Source of the DNA: Sweltsa coloradensis
Lineage: Eukaryota > Arthropoda > Insecta > Plecoptera > Chloroperlidae
Direction: 5' to 3'
Length of the DNA: 64,000 bases
Assembly (NCBI GenBank): GCA_024449915.1
Contig: JAMZAV010001291.1
Location: forward strand, 186,001 to 250,000
Shown here in pieces: positions 55,201 to 64,000 of this stretch. A program made the position numbers and the translations under genes. Position 1 is the stretch's first letter. Each line of letters opens with the position of its first letter. Below the pieces are notes generated by a model, which ran no database searches, was not told the origin of the DNA, and saw only the letters and a list, made by a program, of their open reading frames with translations.

Positions 55201-58200
55201 CAGCCCAACATGAATAACTCGCCTAACTCGATGGCGCCTCCCGTCATGGCCGGGAACAACATGTGGGGCGGAATGATGACACCGATGGGATACCCTATGA
55301 TGGGTATGAATCTGATGGGAGGCTCCATGATGGGTGATCCGAACATGATGGGCATGGGACAGATGGGTCAGTACGGCATGATGCCCGGGATGATGCCCGA
55401 CGGAAGCATGATGGCACCCGACGGCTCCGTCATGCCCATGGATCCGAACATGCAGAACATGATGTTGGGCACGGTTGTGAAAGAGAAGATAAAGTGCAAG
55501 TCTTGCATACTGTTCCCGCCGAAACTGAACACTCCGCAGCCGACAACGCGTGAGCGGCCGCCGGGGTGCAGAACTGTCTTTGTGGGAGGGCTGCCTGAAA
55601 ATACAACTGGTACGTACTCTTACAATTACCTTAAACAGAATCTTTAGGCATAGCCGCATAGGTAATTAAAAGAAAATTTATCATTTTCGGAAGCAGTTTA
55701 AATGCCAAATATTGTTGGTTCTAGAGAGCTGTTGTGTGTTATTTGAACTTATTTCCTAGCCAATGGCCACAGTGCGAGAGTGACAGTGCTGCAATCCCTC
55801 GGCCGTGGCATAGGCTAACTGATAACTATATTTGGTGTTTGTGGTTGGGGAAAGGCGAGAGGAGACCAACAGTTACCTTAAAGAATGTAGGTAGCTGCTT
55901 GAGACGAGGTGCACATATATTTATTTACAATTATCAATTAACACAAATGTCGAACGTTTCGGCCTACGCGGCCTTGGTCACCGACCGCGTAGGCCGAAAC
56001 GTTCGACATTTGTGTTAAAATTGTCAATTCTAAATAAATATATGTGCACCTCGTCTCGAGCAGCTACCTACATACTTTAAGGTAACTGTTGGGTCACCTC
56101 TCGCCTTTCCCCAACCACAAACACAAACCTAGCCGATAGGCTCTATCTAAACCAACATGATAACTATATTTATTAGGCTAGATAATGTTTGGTCATCATT
56201 TCTCCTCGGGCTTAGCTGAAAGTTAATGTCTCTGAACACACGAGTTAAAAGGGTTTTACTAGCTACAGTAATAATTATTAATTATACGTCTTTCTGTCGC
56301 ATCTATCGGCTACAATAGGTTGTCTATGTGTTTCAGAGGAGATCATCGATGAGATATTTTCCCGTTGCGGCGAAATGTCAACAGTGAGGCTGAGCAAGAA
56401 GAACTTTTGTCACATTAGATTTGTGTATGAGTCGTCGGTCGAAGCTGCCATTTACTTGTCGGGTAATGTGAAAGGAAACTTGGCAATCTCTTACATGTAG
56501 ATGTAATACAGATGTCTTGCACTATGCAAACTTGTCCACTTGCTGGTTAAAGAGGTGATGGCGGACAATCTGGTAGCCTATATGTATGGAGACTTCTTTG
56601 CAATGTTTCTGATCTTCAATCATTATTTTTTGGCCTAGTCTAGGGCCTACGGCATGGTTGAAATAGAATTTGGAAGTAGGAAAATGCTACCCTATCTTTC
56701 TTCAAGTTATCCTCTAGCAGCAAACAAACAATGCCAAAATCTAATTTGGTATCAGTAAGCCCACATTTTTTTACTTTGGTACCGGTACCAGATATTTATA
56801 ATTTAGGCCTAAAGAGTGGATTTAATTTGATTCAATTTACTTTAAATAATAAGTTTTTTAACCTAGACACCAATTTATGTGTTATTATCCATTATTTATG
56901 TTATCATTATCCATTGCTGTTTCCTGCTTACTTTTAATATCACAGGCAGTGCAATATAACCTAACCGGTTGAAGCGCCCTAGTTTCTCACGTCGTCGTCA
57001 GCAAGACCAGCTTGAGTTTAGTAACCAAATTTTTCCACTTCTTTGTATCCTCCCACAATGTTCCACATCTTCCCAGCTCTCTCCTCTTGTCTCTAAGTCT
57101 CCTGAGGGTATCCTTCCATTTCTTCCTTGGCCTCCCACTCCATCTTTCTTCATTCCTTCTTTCATACATTCTCTTGGGCATCCTGTCTTCCCATCCTGTC
57201 ACTTAACTTTTCTACACCCAGCATTTCTCTAATGTCCCTTTTTCTTATTCTGTCCCTTCTCGTCGTGCCCACTGTGCTCCTCAGGAATCTCATCTCTGCC
57301 GTCTGCATCTGACTCTCCTCTTGATCTCCCATTGTCCAGGTTTCTGCTGCATACGTAAGGATCGGTATCAAATAGGTTTTTTTAGTGTCATATACTCAGA
57401 GACGAGTTTAAACGCTCAGCTTTCTAATTTGTTTTTTTCTTCGAGTAAACGGTTAACAGCATCAGTATCATATTTTACAATAACTTTAATAAAGGATCAA
57501 TCTTTGAGATCCAGTATGCGTATTTTTTTTAGATTAATCCTTTGGTTTTAAATTTTAAAAAAAAACGCAAATCTCCATAATTTACAAAATTTTTGTGAAA
57601 TTTGGGAATTTATTCCAACTGCACAGATTTTTTTAACCCATATTTTCATACTGGATATCAACGTTTCGTTTAAATCAATGTGAACGCGTAGGGTAATTTG
57701 GTTCTATCGCAAGATAAATGCCAAACGGTTTGATGGAAATTTCCAGGATTGTAAACCATGTTCATTTTCAATTTTCCATTTTTTTTGCGTTTTTGACTTA
57801 CCTCTGGCATTGATTTTTTAAGGTTAATTCTTGGCAACCAAGTGGTGATATCAATATAAATGAGCTTGATTAACATTCATCCAAAATTTGGTAATATATC
57901 GAACCTTTCGGTTCATCTGCAATCGTCAACACCTGAGCGCACGCACGTGAGTTGGGCCAAGCTCAGCGTCCCCTCTTAATAGGTATTTCCCTATCCCACT
58001 CCAGGCCTTTCACACACTGTTAGAAGGTACCGTACTGAACTTTTGTATTCTCCTGTTTATCTCATTTTTAATCTTCCCACTTGCCATTTCGTCACTTCCT
58101 TCATAACTAATACTATCCACTACTTTCAGGATTTCTTCTACCATGTTGATCTCTGCTTGATAATTACCTATGTCTCCTCCAGCATAGTTACAACCTCGCT

Positions 58201-60831
58201 TTTTATACGCTTATTTTCATACCTGCTTTTTCGATGTGCCAATTCCACAAGTCCATAACTCCATATATGTATCTCTGAAGTACGGGTTGGCCTACTACCT
58301 TTTACCTTGCCTAATTACTTCTCTCTTCATTTCATTTGCTCACAATTAACATTTATTCCTATCATGTGTTTTCTAGTTATCCAGTAGAGGTAGGACTCCT
58401 GTTCACTCCGATCCATGCCTTTGGCATATTGTCCCGTTACGTTCAAAAATATGTTTCCTGTCGTGTTCACCAGCTCCACACATCTGACAGACACTACATT
58501 CAAAAATTCCAAATCCATGGAGGTGCTTCCCAAGCAAGTCATGTCCTGTTTGAAGCCGGAATTGGCTGTTTCTATTCATCTACTGTAGCACTTACATTTA
58601 CCAGTCGGACTCATTTTAGTGTAGGGCCTACTCTTTCCACAGTTTATTCTGCCCCTTCTCTTGCCATTCCCTACGGGCCACTTTGCATGTTGATGATAAC
58701 CTACCAGAATTCTACCATTTGAAATTATAGGCCTACTATTTATTTTTAACATACCTATGCCTAATGGAAATACAGTAGATGAGACTATATCACTTCTGCG
58801 CAAGAACGAACCTTGCGGGTAATTGTATAGGAATGTGAACGGTATTTTAGGCCTAGTACCTAACGATATCTTGCTCCCCACATCAGGGTACCACGTCCGT
58901 ATCGGAGACGACGAGACGGAGGGTAACACGACCAACTCGAGCCGCCTGCACGTGGACTACGCCCAGGCGCGCGACGACCTCTACGAGTGGGAGTGTCGCC
59001 AGCGCGCGCTGCAGCGAGAGATGCGCCACCGCGAGCGCGTGGAGAAAGAGCGCATGCGCCCCCCGTCCCCGCCCCCCGTAGTGCACTACACCGAACACGA
59101 GGCGGCCAACATCTCCGAGAAACTCAAAGGTACCGGTAATGACAATTTTTGAATTCCCTTAAGCCCTCGATGGACGACCGAGAAACTTGGCCGACTATGT
59201 ACGTTCAGTTCACAATTATGTTTTTAGTCTTTATATGCGACCGAGGAAAACCTGACGCCTTCTGTTGTGATCAGTGATGATGTACCGCTTTGAAGAGTTT
59301 TGATTCGATATTGCTAACTTCTGTTGTTGAAAAGCCAAGACACTAAACCTGGCTCAACAGTGTATCAGCCGCCAGCAATTTGCACGCTGTCACTTGCTCA
59401 CCTATTCCTTGCAACTTCGGTGGGCAACACAAGTTGGTCATTTTTCAAAGTCGTCTATTTTGGGTATTACATACGTATTTTCATGTACTTAACTCTGTTT
59501 CTTTTGCCTATAGTGTCTGATCTTCACATTTTCAGTAATGATACATGCGATGCCTTACTTATTTGTCTTTCGCATACATCTAGGTCAAAACAAAATGGCC
59601 TGGCTATGACCGTCATCTACTTTACACAGTGTGGCTCGTTGGTCTTGTAGTTAGCGTATCTGCTTCCAATGCAGAAGGTCCAGGGTTCAATTCCCGTCAA
59701 AGTCAGAAGTTTTTTAACTTCTGATTTGGACTTCAGTCCATCAGTTCTTGTCTTAAGAGTTTGTAAACGGTGACTTTGGAGCCGTCCTAGCAACGAGGCA
59801 CATAATAAATTCAAAGTTGTTCTGAATCGGCCTTGTTGATTCTGGCGTTGATCCGCGAGTGTTCGCACTGTCCATACCACTGATTGCCATATTTCCTATT
59901 AAAAATATCGATCTTTGGTTGGTTATCGCTCACTCGTCGATTGCGTCGGGGCCTACATGGTTGGCTTGGTCGCTTTGATTTACTGTCCCCCACTGAAAAT
60001 CAGTTATATAACTGAGTGGGTAGACTAAATATAATTTTTTTTTTCCTAGCTTAGGCATAGGCCTACTAGGCAGTCACATTATGTTAATCCTCTTTAATGT
60101 AGAGCCTAATTATTAACTTGGCCATCTTGCCAATGCATAAACTCCTTCCGATGATGGAGCAATACAAATCATTTGCAGTAACGAGTAACGACCGTTATTG
60201 AGGACTTAACTCTTCTACAGCTTGGATGTGTTGTTTGCATAAAAGGCACTTAACAAATGTAGAATCTAACCCACGATCAACAAAATATACATATTGTCAA
60301 TCCCTTTGGGCTAATAGATGGCCTACTTTAGAAGCAGTACTTCAAGCTACAGGAAGGACTAGGATTGGTGCAATAAAGGTAGGTACCGGTAGGTCTACAA
60401 TCATTTATGATAATGCAATAACAAATTTTAGCAATTGGATTGGCCTGAGCATTTCTGTTAATGAAAGTCCTTTACAGAAGTCTTATCGTAAGTATTAGAC
60501 CCACATAGTAAGCTGTTGGTCTTCATTCGTCATAAACAACCATTACGTAGTTACTTTACTGCCTAGGAGAGACTGTATTGGGTTAAACTTAGTGTAACCC
60601 AGCGTAATCTTTCAGTTGCGGATGAATCCTTCACCAAGGCGGTCCAGGTGGTGATCACGTGGTTGGACCGCGGGGATTGCGTGAAGCGCAACGCCAACAC
60701 GTTCTACACGATGATCCAGTCGACCAACTCTCACATTCGCCGCCTCCTCAACGAGAAGGCTCAGTTCGAGGAAGAGCTCCAGAAGGCCCGAGACATCTTC
60801 AAGGGACGCATGCAGGGCATCCTCATACAAT
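43204..60831 (+). CDS. ENOX-like: ENOX, ecto-NOX disulfide-thiol exchanger (5' five exons; runs off the window)
   Basis: Exons 43204-43258, 54662-55609, 56337-56462, 58887-59129 and 60616-60831 join in frame for about 529 codons. Recognition rests on CKSCILFP, TRERPPGCRTVFVGGLPENT, an RRM (about residues 321-405), RLHVDYAQARDDLYEWECRQ, RPPSPPPVVHYTEHEAA and FYTMIQSTNSHIRRLLNEKA, all matching ENOX1/ENOX2 in order. The family is reported as cell-surface NADH/hydroquinone oxidases and disulfide-thiol exchangers, although the RRM also suggests RNA binding. Residues about 20-290 are much longer than in human ENOX: Pro-rich, Met/Gly/Asn-rich, and an Arg/Asp repeat at about 127-178. The coiled-coil and C-terminal half (from human QFEQIVAVFN) must lie beyond 64000. 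Confidence 0.94.
43259..44157. other. ENOX intron 1, TAGGCCTA-dense part
   Basis: 43260-43640 is the densest run of AGGCCTA/CTAGGC variants in the window, often overlapping (e.g. around 43490-43530 and 43570-43620). No gene. Confidence 0.6.
44158..45030 (-). mobile_element. LINE reverse transcriptase C-terminal part (pseudogene)
   Basis: Read on the minus strand, several broken frames: LKQDLTILEEWVMN, then KIKYLGVWLQYKLSWEEHVK (reverse transcriptase thumb), TLVRPVVEYAGAIWDPY, and the tail GRNSFLARTVVEWNGLKEGV ending KLLPKAHPD and stop. Frame changes and stops separate the blocks, so it is dead. Same family as 1-254. Confidence 0.85.
45397..47549. mobile_element. 2.15-kb TIR element, TTAGGGGTAAGTGGGG ends
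   Basis: TTAGGGGTAAGTGGGGTAAA at the left, its inverse (TTTACCCCACTTACCCCTAA) at the right. The GGGGTAAATRGGAACA motif of the ends recurs at least eight times inside on both strands (near 46513, 46570, 47058, 47102, 47171, 47508). No transposase. A second TIR element sits inside it at 45606-46496. Confidence 0.8.
45606..46496. mobile_element. Nested TIR element related to 255-1072
   Basis: GGAACTCTACTAGTTTGACG to TGTCAAATTAAGATTATACC-TGTTCC. Internal blocks CAAACTAAAAGTGATTAAAT and GTACTTTCCGCGC are the inverse of 330-400. It contains one AACCTTTAACGTC palindromic unit (45970-46050) and a partial internal duplication (46158-46205 versus 46342-46392). Confidence 0.7.
48099..48168 (-). repeat. 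tRNA-like module
   Basis: Minus strand: A-box GTGGCGAAGTGGTAGCGCG and B-box-like CAGTTCAAATTTAC. No clean anticodon stem; SINE or tRNA pseudogene. Confidence 0.45.
49558..49762. repeat. Two tRNA-like B-box/T-arm modules in opposite orientation
   Basis: Minus: GGGTTCAATTCC at about 49562-49580. Plus: GCATGGGTTCGATCCCCGGCC at about 49719, a near-perfect T-arm. Remains of tRNA-derived SINEs. Confidence 0.45.
50686..51668. repeat. Family B repeat, longest copy
   Basis: GAACGAGTGAGCGTAGCGAA, (GT)n, GAATCGCTGAACAGATTGCG, AAATTCCGCTCGTAGATTGA, then a minus-strand tRNA-like unit (51222-51290), then ACTAGGGAAACGCCAAAGTC-GT. That last terminus reappears inverted at 51634-51668, enclosing about 300 bp. 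Confidence 0.65.
51222..51290 (-). repeat. tRNA-like module of family B
   Basis: Minus strand: A-box TAGTTGGCTAAAGCGCC, B-box GGGTTCAATCCCC. Homologous to 23388-23455. Confidence 0.55.
51669..53520. other. ENOX intron 1, nothing recognised
   Basis: No supported gene or TIR pair; occasional TAGGCCTA octamers and a GC-rich patch near 52850. Confidence 0.4.
53526..53870 (-). mobile_element. LINE C-terminal tail
   Basis: On the minus strand: VRTDLGRYGFLARTVREWND, LSGDVVASGCLREFRSFLGK, the ARTV-x-x-WN motif of the same LINE group as 44158-44475 but a different family. Disrupted upstream. Confidence 0.7.
54662..55609 (+). CDS. ENOX-like: ENOX exon 2 (low-complexity region, start of RRM)
   Basis: Acceptor ATTGTTCACAG; opens on PPPPPPPPQMPMG. 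Methionine/glycine/asparagine-rich blocks flank an R/D repeat (DRRDRDRDRERDRRGDPDRD), then VVKEKIKCKSCILFPPKLNT and the RRM RNP2-like VFVGGL. Donor GTACGT, phase 1. The ATG at 54643 lies in the intron and is not the start. Confidence 0.94.
55836..56126. repeat. Giant palindrome in ENOX intron 2 with hammerhead-like core
   Basis: Arms of about 135 bp run from GTGTTTGTGGTTGGGG to the centre GGCCTTGGTCACCGACC. On the minus strand of the left arm: AAGGCC-GCGTA-GGCC-GAAAC, which looks like hammerhead stem II plus GAAA. The CUGAUGA box is represented only by UGACCA. Probably an inverted pair of ribozyme-bearing terminal repeats. Confidence 0.7.
56337..56462 (+). CDS. ENOX-like: ENOX exon 3 (RRM)
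   Basis: EEIIDEIFSRCGEMSTVRLS, KKNFCHIRFVYESSVEAAIY; human has KKNFCHIRFAEEFMVDKAIY. Short exon with acceptor GTGTTTCAG and donor GTAATG. Confidence 0.95.
56987..57371 (-). mobile_element. LINE C-terminal fragment
   Basis: Minus strand: ILTYAAETWTMGDQEESQMQ, TAEMRFLRSTVGTTRRDRIR, then RMPKRMYERRNEERWSGRPR and KWKDTLRRLRDKRREL in another frame. The YxAETW...AEMRFLR block is typical of reverse transcriptase C-termini of non-LTR elements. One frameshift near 57180. Same family as 38539-38822. Confidence 0.85.
58327..58740 (-). mobile_element. LINE C-terminal fragment with zinc-knuckle-like motif
   Basis: Minus strand: LQTGHDLLGKHLHGFGIFEC, SVCQMCGAGEHDRKHIFE, the GH-x(n)-LHR-x-G...C-x2-C...H-x-x-x-E pattern found at the end of many LINE ORF2 proteins. 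Stops on both sides; pseudogene. Confidence 0.7.
58887..59129 (+). CDS. ENOX-like: ENOX exon 4 (end of RRM, ECWEC-type region)
   Basis: YHVRIGDDETEGNTTNSSRL, HVDYAQARDDLYEWECRQRA, then a charged helix and RPPSPPPVVHYTEHEAANIS. High GC at third positions compared with the surrounding introns. Donor GTACCG. Confidence 0.95.
59631..60030 (+). repeat. tRNA-derived SINE family A, full copy
   Basis: Head GTTGGTCTTGTAGTTAGCG, TCTGC-TTCCAAT-GCAGA, B-box GGGTTCAATTCCC; looks derived from a glycine-type tRNA. Body, then CCCCCACTGAAAATCAGTTA and TAACTGAGTGGGTAGACTAA tail. About 400 bp. Other copies at 26388 and, tail only, 38455. Confidence 0.85.
60616..60831 (+). CDS. ENOX-like: ENOX exon 5
   Basis: ADESFTKAVQVVITWLDRGD, NANTFYTMIQSTNSHIRRLL and FKGRMQGILIQ; human SWIERGEVNRRSANQFYSMV. 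Acceptor CTTTCAG, strong donor GTAAGT in phase 1. The next exon is not found by 64000. Confidence 0.95.
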
Positions 60832-61039
60832 GTAAGTTGCAACACACATCATTCGCTCGGGTCAGTTCGTCGGTGTAGGTAACTGTGAACCCATCGCAGG
60901 TAATGATTTATTACGTACAAGAGTGCGAGGTATGCACCGCAAAGAGAGTAATTTCCATGGCAAAGTTTAATGGTGGTAAGATTGACTCAAAACTTCTATA
61001 AATTCATTCGATCATGCTATCAGCAATACCAATACCTAC

Positions 61040-61574
61040 TAGGGATGTCATAGGGTACCCGGGTTACCCGAATCCAGAAATTACCCGAATCCGTTTTATG
61101 GATTCGAATCTTTATCGGGTAGTTATTTTACTGAAAATGAAAGGTTTTTAACCGCTGCGCCGTGGGTAGTAAGGAGCGATTAGAATGCCGCAGACCACCC
61201 ACCATGCAGCTGAGTGCAGACTGCCGGCTGCCCGGCCGGCGACCCCCCTCCCCCCCCACCCACCCGCCGCTATTGAGGAAGGCTGGGCTGCCGAGCCAGA
61301 CGCGTCATTGTTCAAGCAACTTCCAAGTTGCGATGAAGAGGACGTGACGGAATGGGTGGCCGCCGACCGCTAGGTTTTGTCTCACAACAGTAGAAGATAA
61401 GCTTATCGCTGCCGGGTATCTTCTTGTAGACGCTTCCGAACGACCTTCAACCGCTCGCGGGGGGGGGGGGGTACGACGATAAAATGACGTAATTTAGGCT
61501 TTCAGGATTCGGGTAACCCGATTCCTGGAAGGTCAGGAACCGGATCCTAATTTTACTACCCTATGACATCCCTA
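61040..61574. mobile_element. hAT-type MITE, perfect TSD
   Basis: TAGGGATGTCATAGGGTAC to TACCCTATGACATCCCTA, flanked by ATACCTAC at 61032-61039 and 61575-61582. 535 bp with subterminal TTACCCGAATCC repeats and a C/G tract near 61243-61470. Confidence 0.92.
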
Positions 61575-61641
61575 ATACCTACTGCTTAGTACTTACTACT
61601 AAGTCGAGTTGATAGTCCAAACAAAGATCCATAATTAATAT

Positions 61642-62445
61642 TAGGGATGACATCGGGTAGTAAAATTCGGAACCGGTTCCAGCACTCAAATTACCCGGGT
61701 CCCGTTACGTCACGATGTGTGGAAACGCTGTTTCCTAGGCCTACTAGTTGGTTTGAAGGTCATACCGACTGACTACGTTTCCGTCTCTGGAAACTTTTGC
61801 AATAATCGTTCACAAATAAAGAACCGCTTTGATAACCAGGCAATGATCTTCATTCTTCATTACACCAAAGATTAGTTTACCAATTACACTGTACAGGCAG
61901 TGAAACTCGTTGTAGGTAGGCCTAGGCCTACGCGCAGAAAGCAGGGGAAAACAAACACGCATCGAATGTGGGAAAATCTCTCACTACTATATCCCGCGCT
62001 GAAGCTCTCGTCACAAGATAAGCCTGGGAAAGAAAGAACATAAGCCCAGGAATAACAATCCTATGCGTCGTGATAACGAATTTCGTGAATCGGTTGAAAG
62101 ATGATTGCATCGCGAATTCTTCTTCTACACCCAACCATCTTTGTCAGTCAGCTGTGAGTGTGAGTTGGTTGGATCGTACGTGCATCTCGTACTGCGCAAA
62201 AGCACTCGCTCGTGGCATGGGCGCGACTCGCCGAGACGGACGGAAGCACGTGATAGCTTACAACGCGCTCTGTCGTCAACTCCAGTTACTCTTTAGGCAA
62301 GCGGGCACGCTCCGTGGGAAAGACCGCAACCACGTAGCGCGTAATTTAAACTGGTGAATTAGCCTAAAAACGGACGCGAAATATACCCGGATCTTAAAAT
62401 CGGCTCCGGGTAATTTCTGGAACCGGGTACCCGATGTCATCCCTA
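61642..62445. mobile_element. hAT-type MITE, TSD split by a later insertion
   Basis: TAGGGATGACATCGGGTAG to TACCCGATGTCATCCCTA, 804 bp; same family as 61040-61574. Left TSD ATTAATAT (61634-61641). The right TSD reads ATTAA then a piggyBac-like MITE; removing that MITE and one TTAA restores ATTAATAT. Confidence 0.9.
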
Positions 62446-62450
62446 ATTAA

Positions 62451-62686
62451 CCCTTTCGGGTCGGATTTTTTGTTTATTATTTAGAAGGCGGTGGATCTGT
62501 TTACTGTAGAAAGTACATTAAAACACTTAAAAAAGTGGGCAATATATAAAAAATTTCATCAAAAAAAATTAAAATTAAAAAAAAATCCAATTTTTTTTTT
62601 ATCAATTTTTCAAAAAAATTATGGGGGTGTAGTACAGGGTGCAAAACACCCTTGTCGGCTGACAGCCGACATACGACCGAAAAGGG
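62451..62686. mobile_element. piggyBac-like MITE at a duplicated TTAA
   Basis: TTAA (62447-62450)-CCCTTTCGGGTCGGAT ... ATACGACCGAAAAGGG-TTAA (62687-62690). 236 bp, AT-rich. A TTAA target with CCCTTT-type ends fits piggyBac-like elements. Confidence 0.83.
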
Positions 62687-62929
62687 TTAATATTGTTTTG
62701 AGCTTTATATTTCATAAAAGTAAATTGATTTTTTTTTTTTGTGGCAGATCCTCATTATTGTAATTAGACCTATTGATTGTTATTGTTTATGCACATATGA
62801 CAGAAAGATGATCCCTAAATGGGCTAATTTTTTTTAGTGGGATTGTCAAGTACTCCTACTTGGTCATGCTTAGATATATGCAAATGATTTCAATAATTTA
62901 TCACTGTCGGGAAAAATATACAATATAGG

Positions 62930-63224
62930 TAGAGATACGTTTTTTTAGCATTTAAATTTAGAATATTTAGCATTAATTTTGACAAATTTAGCATTTTGTA
63001 GCATTAATTGGTTTCTTTTCCACCAAAACCCTAAATGTGGGGTAAATAATGAATAATAGAAACATTTCAATTCAATATGGTCACATAAAACTCTAGAATA
63101 CATTGATAAACTACTTCTCAATAGGCATTAATAACATTATTTTTAATAAAATTAGCATTTTAAATCGTCAAAATTAGCATTTTGTAGCATCAAAAACCTA
63201 AAACGCTAAAAACTCTTATCTCTA
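62930..63224. mobile_element. hAT-type MITE, TAGAGATA ends, perfect TSD
   Basis: TAGAGATACGTTTTTTAGCA to CTAAAAACTCTTATCTCTA, 295 bp, AATATAGG at 62922-62929 and 63225-63232. Contains repeated TTTAGCATTTTGTAGCATTA motifs. Confidence 0.87.
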
Positions 63225-63232
63225 AATATAGG

Positions 63233-64000
63233 CCCAAGTAGTTGCTAAAACATAGGCTAGCTAGGCCTATTATACTCTTGTCATGCAAGCCTACAATATA
63301 ATTAATACCGGTAGCCACTTTTTACATAGTTTGCTTATATTCTTTAAGAAGACATTTCCACTAGCGTAATTATAATTCTAGGCTGCTAGGTAGCTCTGTG
63401 CGGTTGCTGTCAATTTTTGAACATTAGTTCCTATTGTTTTTTAGGCCTAGGTATCATTCAGTGAAATACCAGATAAATTATTTATGTTTAACAGGAAACT
63501 AGAAAGTTCTATAAATTTTTACTTGCTTCATTAAAGCCACTTGTTTTTGTAGGTAGTAGGCCTACTGCTAAAACCAAAATTTTAAATACTCATCTCCTTG
63601 TGTTTCGCCCATCCCATATTTTACCGTAGAATATAGGCCTACCTACTTATGAAAAGTTGGCTTAATAATGTGAGTAGGAACTAAACAGTAAACACACTTT
63701 TTTAGATCTACATTACTTTTTGAGTGCCATACTTTAAAGTAGATCTAGTAATAGTTCTTGGGGACAATCAATGTCAAAAGCCTGAGAAAACTTTAGTTAT
63801 TGTAGAGCCTAGACAACTCAATAACGTTATAAGCACCAGATGTTAGAAAATATATTTCTCAATAATTTGTCTATAGGCCTACTAGTTAAAAATACACACC
63901 TTATAATGCAATTAGTACATGGCAGTCCTGTAAAAGATTGCACTATGATTTATAAGGATTATCTGTTGGGCTACTGTACTTAAGTAGGTTACAATAATTT
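63233..64000. other. ENOX intron 5, right edge
   Basis: No exon found. The expected next ENOX exon (starting within a Phe codon and reading EQIVAVFN-like) is absent, so it lies beyond the window. Confidence 0.5.

Noticed and set aside
54529..55659. Long minus-strand ORFs of 106, 101 and 268 aa
   Set aside because: Antisense shadows of the Met-rich and Arg/Asp-rich ENOX exon 2; they read as His- or Arg/Ser-rich strings.
59640..59710. Possible functional glycine- or tryptophan-type tRNA gene
   Set aside because: The anticodon and T-arms look good but the acceptor stem does not pair and the same unit is followed by a SINE body at two loci.

Overview
This is animal nuclear DNA: genes split by GT-AG introns, sparse coding sequence, and a very heavy load of short transposon relics. 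The gene content (ADAP, NAT9, ENOX) and the abundance of the palindromic octamer TAGGCCTA fit a marine invertebrate. A non-vertebrate deuterostome such as an echinoderm or hemichordate is plausible, but that is inference. No bacterial operon, CRISPR array or complete viral gene was seen.

Three conserved protein-coding genes were rebuilt exon by exon, with phases agreeing at every junction. (1) 2436-6569, plus strand, five exons: an ADAP/centaurin-alpha protein of 363 aa (ArfGAP + PH + PH). (2) 27698-42043, minus strand, six exons: NAT9, a GNAT N-acetyltransferase of 206 aa, complete from Met to stop. (3) 43204 to beyond the right edge, plus strand: an ENOX (ecto-NOX disulfide-thiol exchanger) gene with five exons visible (about 529 codons) and an unusual Met/Gly-rich and Arg/Asp-repeat N-terminal half. 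NAT9 and ENOX start head to head, about 1.16 kb between their ATGs, and that interval is largely filled by a fold-back repeat and a MITE.

Region by region: 1-2.4 kb, a LINE tail interrupted by a TIR element, plus a MITE; 2.4-6.6 kb, ADAP; 6.6-27.7 kb, about 21 kb with no recognised gene but many hAT-type MITEs, fold-back elements, tRNA-derived SINEs and two copies of an element carrying a hammerhead ribozyme; 27.7-42.0 kb, NAT9 with repeat-filled introns, including a 509-bp near-perfect hairpin and a tandem pair of 0.78-kb elements; 42.0-43.2 kb, the divergent promoter interval; 43.2-64 kb, ENOX, whose introns hold LINE 3' fragments, SINEs, MITEs and a well-ordered nest of insertions.

The most interesting signal is a well-formed type I hammerhead ribozyme core on the minus strand at about 15936-15989. 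It lies in an element that also carries tRNA-like T-arms and a long terminal arm. A second copy (9219-9770) has lost the catalytic CUGAUGA box, and two more degenerate relics are suspected. Several nested insertions (246-1081, 26388-27360, 45397-47549, 61634-62690) give a relative order of transposition that can be read from target-site duplications alone. The three genes show no obvious pathway link.
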